A program made the translations under genes and the position numbers. Shown here piece after piece: positions 61,032 through 64,000 of a stretch of DNA of 64,000 nt; within the stretch, counting starts at the first letter, position 1; every line of letters starts with the position of its first letter. The stretch covers positions 1 to 64,000 of the forward strand of contig JAFEII010000003.1 of the NCBI GenBank assembly GCA_017495165.1. The letters are read 5' to 3'. This DNA comes from Hydromonas sp. (lineage in GTDB: Bacteria; Pseudomonadota; Gammaproteobacteria; Burkholderiales; Burkholderiaceae). The notes below the pieces were generated by a model. It worked only from the letters and a program-made list of their open reading frames with translations. It had not been told where the DNA came from and ran no database searches.

Positions 61032-62606
61032 ATGATTAAAACCGCACTCCTCTCCGTTTCTGACAAAACCGGTGTTTTGGCACTCGCGCAAGCCCTGCAC
61101 GCCCACGGCGTCAAATTACTATCGACTGGCGGCACCGCCAAACTGTTGGCAGACAATGGCTTGCCCGTGGTTGAAGTGGCCACTCACACGGGCTTTCCCG
61201 AAATGCTCGACGGCCGCGTCAAAACCCTGCACCCAACCATACACGGCGGCCTATTGGCGCGGCGCGACCTGCCCGAACACATGGCGGCGCTTGCCACCCA
61301 CGGGATTGAAACCATCGACATGCTTGTGGTGAATTTGTACCCATTTGAAGCCACCGTCGCACAAGCGAACTGCACATTAGAAGATGCGATTGAAAACATC
61401 GACATCGGCGGTCCAGCCATGGTGCGCTCAGCCGCCAAAAACTGGCGCGACGTCGCGGTCTTAACCGATGCGGCTCAATACGAGCAGGTTTTGGCGGAAT
61501 TGGCCAGCAGCGGCGCGGTATCAGAGGCCACCAAATTTAAATTATCCGTCGCGGCATTTAACCGCATCAGCACTTATGATGGCGCGATCAGCAATTATCT
61601 GTCCTCAATTGGCGACAATTTAGATGTCAACACCCGCAGCACCTACCCTGCCCAAAGCAACCAACAATTTATTAAATTGCAAGACCTGCGCTACGGCGAA
61701 AACCCGCACCAAAGCGCCGCGTTTTACCGCGAACTCGCGCCAGCTGTGGGCTCACTCGTCACCGCAGTGCAATTACAAGGCAAAGAGTTGAGCTACAACA
61801 ACATCGCCGACGCGGACGCGGCATGGGAATGCATCAAAAGCTTTGTTGAACCTGCCTGCGTGATTGTCAAACACGCCAATCCGTGCGGCGTTGCCATCAG
61901 CGACTCGGCTTTGGGCGCGTACCAAAAAGCCCTCCAAACCGACCCAACCTCCGCATTTGGCGGCATCATCGCATTTAATTTGCCCGTCGATTTGACCACC
62001 GCGCAAGCGGTATCCAAACAATTTGTTGAAGTTTTAATGGCGCCCGCTTATTCAGCCAAAGCGCTCGAGCTGCTTAAAGCCAAAGCCAACGTGCGCGTTT
62101 TGCAGATCGACCTGCCCGCAGACACCTACAGCACGCGCAACAAAACCGACATCAAACGCATCGGCGGCGGTTTATTAATTCAAACCGCCGACAACCACGA
62201 ATTAAACCTGAGCGACTTAAAAGTGGTCACCGACAAACAACCCACCGCGCAGCAACTGAAAGACATGCTGTTTGCGTGGAATGTGGCCAAATACGTCAAA
62301 TCCAACGCGATTGTGTTTTGCGCAGACGGCATGACGCTGGGCGTGGGCGCAGGCCAAATGAGCCGCATCGACTCAGCGCGCATTGCCTCAATTAAAGCAG
62401 AGCATGCAGGGCTAACTCTAATAGGCTCCGCCGTCGCATCCGACGCATTTTTCCCATTCCGTGACGGCCTAGACGTGGTCGTCGCCGCAGGCGCCACCTG
62501 CGTGATTCAACCCGGTGGCTCCATACGCGACGACGAAGTGATTGCCGCCGCCAACGAGCAAGGGATTGTGATGGTCATGACCGGCGTGCGGCATTTTAGG
62601 CATTGA
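61032..62606 (+). CDS. purH: AICAR formyltransferase / IMP cyclohydrolase
   Basis: PurH catalyses the last two steps of de novo purine synthesis. The 524 residues have the N-terminal IMP cyclohydrolase domain ([58 protein letters not shown]) and the C-terminal formyltransferase ([15 protein letters not shown], with [12 protein letters not shown], the catalytic Lys-His pair, and [10 protein letters not shown]). The C-terminus [14 protein letters not shown] is diagnostic. AGGACACCC precedes the ATG. In betaproteobacteria ruvC-ruvA-ruvB usually follow; here they do not. Confidence 0.97.
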   Translation: MIKTALLSVSDKTGVLALAQALHAHGVKLLSTGGTAKLLADNGLPVVEVATHTGFPEMLDGRVKTLHPTIHGGLLARRDLPEHMAALATHGIETIDMLVVNLYPFEATVAQANCTLEDAIENIDIGGPAMVRSAAKNWRDVAVLTDAAQYEQVLAELASSGAVSEATKFKLSVAAFNRISTYDGAISNYLSSIGDNLDVNTRSTYPAQSNQQFIKLQDLRYGENPHQSAAFYRELAPAVGSLVTAVQLQGKELSYNNIADADAAWECIKSFVEPACVIVKHANPCGVAISDSALGAYQKALQTDPTSAFGGIIAFNLPVDLTTAQAVSKQFVEVLMAPAYSAKALELLKAKANVRVLQIDLPADTYSTRNKTDIKRIGGGLLIQTADNHELNLSDLKVVTDKQPTAQQLKDMLFAWNVAKYVKSNAIVFCADGMTLGVGAGQMSRIDSARIASIKAEHAGLTLIGSAVASDAFFPFRDGLDVVVAAGATCVIQPGGSIRDDEVIAAANEQGIVMVMTGVRHFRH

Positions 62607-62614
62607 TGTGAACG

Positions 62615-62645
62615 CGGCCTTGTTTTATGAAGCGGCCGTTTTTGT
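62615..62645 (+). terminator. Terminator of purH
   Basis: GGCC-rich hairpin (arms CGGCC and GGCCG, 14-base loop) followed by TTTTTG, 9 bases after purH. Confidence 0.65.
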
Positions 62646-62650
62646 GCAAA

Positions 62651-62996
62651 CTGGGGCATGCTGCGTCGCTTAAAATTAAAAAGCAACGCGTAGACTCGAT
62701 GGATCAGATTGTAGGGGCGGCTCGCGAGCCGCCCTGTGCTTCATGAACCATTGATGAAAAGCGGTAAAGCCACCGCCAATCAATAAAAATAGAATGCCCA
62801 ATCCATAAAACACAGCCAGTAGGTGCGATTAGCGCAGCGTCATCGCACGCATGGGTGGTATTTGTCACATTAAAACCTCCGATGACACTGCGCTAATCGG
62901 AGCTACGCGCTGGGGCATGCTGCGTGACTTAAAATTAAAAAGCAACGCATAGACTCGATGGATCAGATTGTAGGGGCGGCTCGCGAGCCGCCCTGT
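62651..62996. repeat. Duplicated 87-base block with palindrome, enclosing an inverted repeat
   Basis: Two near-identical 87-base blocks, 62651-62737 and 62910-62996, are 259 bases apart. Both start CTGGGGCATGCTGCGT, include GACTCGATGGATCAGATTG and end with the palindrome GGGGCGGCTCGCGAGCCGCCCTGT, related to the array at 19.5-20.5 kb. Between them, GATTAGCGCAG(C)GTCATCG and its inverse (about 62828-62845 and 62879-62897) form an imperfect inverted repeat. No gene is seen in 62607-62996 and no transposase frame is visible. Confidence 0.85.
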
Positions 62997-64000
62997 TCAA
63001 CATTCCACAATATTAACCGCCAAGCCGCCTTTTGAGGTTTCTTTGTATTTGTTTTTCATGTCTGCGCCTGTCTCACGCATGGTTTTGATGACCATATCAA
63101 GCGAGACGTGGTGCGTGCCGTCGCCGCGCAGCGCCATTCGGGTGGCGTTGACCGCTTTAATTGCCCCCATTGCATTGCGCTCGATGCACGGAATCTGTAC
63201 CAAACCGCCAACAGGGTCACAGGTTAGACCCAAATTATGCTCCATACCAATTTCGGCGGCGTTTTCGATTTGCGCATTGCTGCCGCCCAACGCCGCAGCC
63301 AAACCGCCTGCGGCCATTGAACACGCCACGCCGACTTCGCCCTGACAGCCGACTTCCGCACCCGAAATGGAAGCGTTAAGTTTATATAAAATCCCAATCG
63401 CGCCCGCAGTCAATAAAAAATCGATCACGCCTTGGTCGGACGCATTGGCCACAAAACGCGTGTAATAATGCAATACCGCAGGGACAATACCCGCCGCGCC
63501 GTTGGTCGGTGCGGTGACGACGCGCCCGCCCGCCGCATTTTCTTCGTTGGTGGCAATCGCGTATAAACTCACCCAGTCCATAACCGTGAGCGGGTCGGCG
63601 AGCGAGCGTTCAGCATGTTGGGTTAATTGTTGGTACAACGGCGCGGCGCGGCGTTTGAGGTTAAGTCCGCCCGCCAAAAAACCTGTCGCATCTGGGTTGT
63701 CAATCCCGCAGCCACGCGCCACGCAGCTTTGCATCACCGCCCAAATTTTGAGCAGTTGGGTCTTAATCTCAGCCTCGGTGCGCCAAGTTAATTCATTCTT
63801 TAGCATCAATTGCGCAATGCTGATCTGCTCTTGAGCACAAATTTCCAACAGCTCTTTTGCGGAGCGAAATGGGTGTTTAACTTCTTCAAATGCAGTTAAA
63901 ACAGGCGTTTCGTCCATGCCCACACTCACCACAAACCCACCACCAACCGATAAGTATTTTTTTTCACTCAACACCGCGCCCACCGCATCAAAGGCGGTGA
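62997..64000 (-). CDS. sdaA: L-serine dehydratase (iron-sulfur), 5' end outside the window
   Basis: SdaA deaminates L-serine to pyruvate and ammonia with a 4Fe-4S cluster. The frame runs to the window edge without an upstream start, so the first part (about 130 of some 460 residues) is missing. The visible part includes [22 protein letters not shown], the catalytic region with [20 protein letters not shown], and the cluster cysteines in [40 protein letters not shown]. The stop is inside the second 87-base repeat's edge (62997). Downstream of the stop, the palindrome GGGGCGGCTCGCGAGCCGCCC may act as a terminator. Confidence 0.95.
   Translation of the reverse strand, partial: TAFDAVGAVLSEKKYLSVGGGFVVSVGMDETPVLTAFEEVKHPFRSAKELLEICAQEQISIAQLMLKNELTWRTEAEIKTQLLKIWAVMQSCVARGCGIDNPDATGFLAGGLNLKRRAAPLYQQLTQHAERSLADPLTVMDWVSLYAIATNEENAAGGRVVTAPTNGAAGIVPAVLHYYTRFVANASDQGVIDFLLTAGAIGILYKLNASISGAEVGCQGEVGVACSMAAGGLAAALGGSNAQIENAAEIGMEHNLGLTCDPVGGLVQIPCIERNAMGAIKAVNATRMALRGDGTHHVSLDMVIKTMRETGADMKNKYKETSKGGLAVNIVEC

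Overview
The window looks like a chromosomal segment of a betaproteobacterium, most likely in or near the Burkholderiales. The evidence is gene order typical of that group: cysN with cobA and cbiX, ilvI-ilvH-ilvC followed by psd-pssA, lptF/lptG divergent from pepA-holC, and dusB-fis-purH. Base composition looks mid-GC and even, and I see no prophage, insertion sequence, plasmid gene or CRISPR array. Almost all of it is housekeeping DNA.

Region by region. 1-4.1 kb: sulfate assimilation and siroheme (cysN, cobA, cbiX), with a META-type lipoprotein and a GyrI-like protein set between them. 4.3-9.9 kb: ferredoxin, small membrane proteins, hemJ, an rRNA methyltransferase, two c-type cytochromes and lgt. 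10-15.7 kb (minus strand): a DEAD-box helicase with a duplicated RNA-binding domain, a flavoprotein, a VF530-type protein, dnaQ and an enoyl-CoA hydratase. 15.8-19.5 kb: an M61 peptidase and a GDSL-esterase autotransporter. 19.5-20.55 kb: a tandem array of about 164-bp units made of paired palindromes. 20.6-25.4 kb: yaaA, two exported proteins, a BON/LysM protein, and a TetR regulator divergent from a small membrane protein across a perfect palindrome. 25.5-32.8 kb: phospholipid synthesis (psd, pssA), two SIMPL-domain genes and ilvIHC. 32.9-43.7 kb: small envelope proteins, ruvA, an acyltransferase, a CysB-like regulator, lptG/lptF, pepA, holC, nadK and recN. 43.8-49.6 kb: a less conserved patch (unknown membrane protein, iscX, a haloperoxidase/PAP2 remnant, two exported unknowns) and alaS with an internal insertion. 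49.7-52.8 kb: a TonB-C-like protein, an OmpW family porin, a three-tRNA operon (Pro-Arg-His) and a DUF475 membrane protein. 52.8-56.3 kb: sucC and sucD, where sucC is fused in frame to a membrane-anchored BON/OmpA-like module. 56.5-64 kb: corA, dusA, fur, dusB-fis-purH, a duplicated repeat region, and the end of sdaA running off the window.

The most unusual object is the 832-residue SucC-OmpA fusion. A full-length succinyl-CoA synthetase beta subunit continues, without a stop, into a Gly/Ala-rich stretch, one membrane segment, two BON-like repeats and an OmpA-type peptidoglycan-binding domain. The predicted topology is self-consistent (enzyme in the cytoplasm, OmpA domain in the periplasm), so it could tether a TCA-cycle enzyme to the cell wall. 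Secondary points of interest are the AlaRS insertion, the tandem DbpA-like domains in the helicase, the palindrome array, the PDZ protein that looks like an inactive M48 peptidase, and the divergent TetR operator candidate.

Start codons were chosen from Shine-Dalgarno spacing and family N-termini, so several differ from the longest possible reading frame. All family assignments come from reading the sequence, not from database searches.
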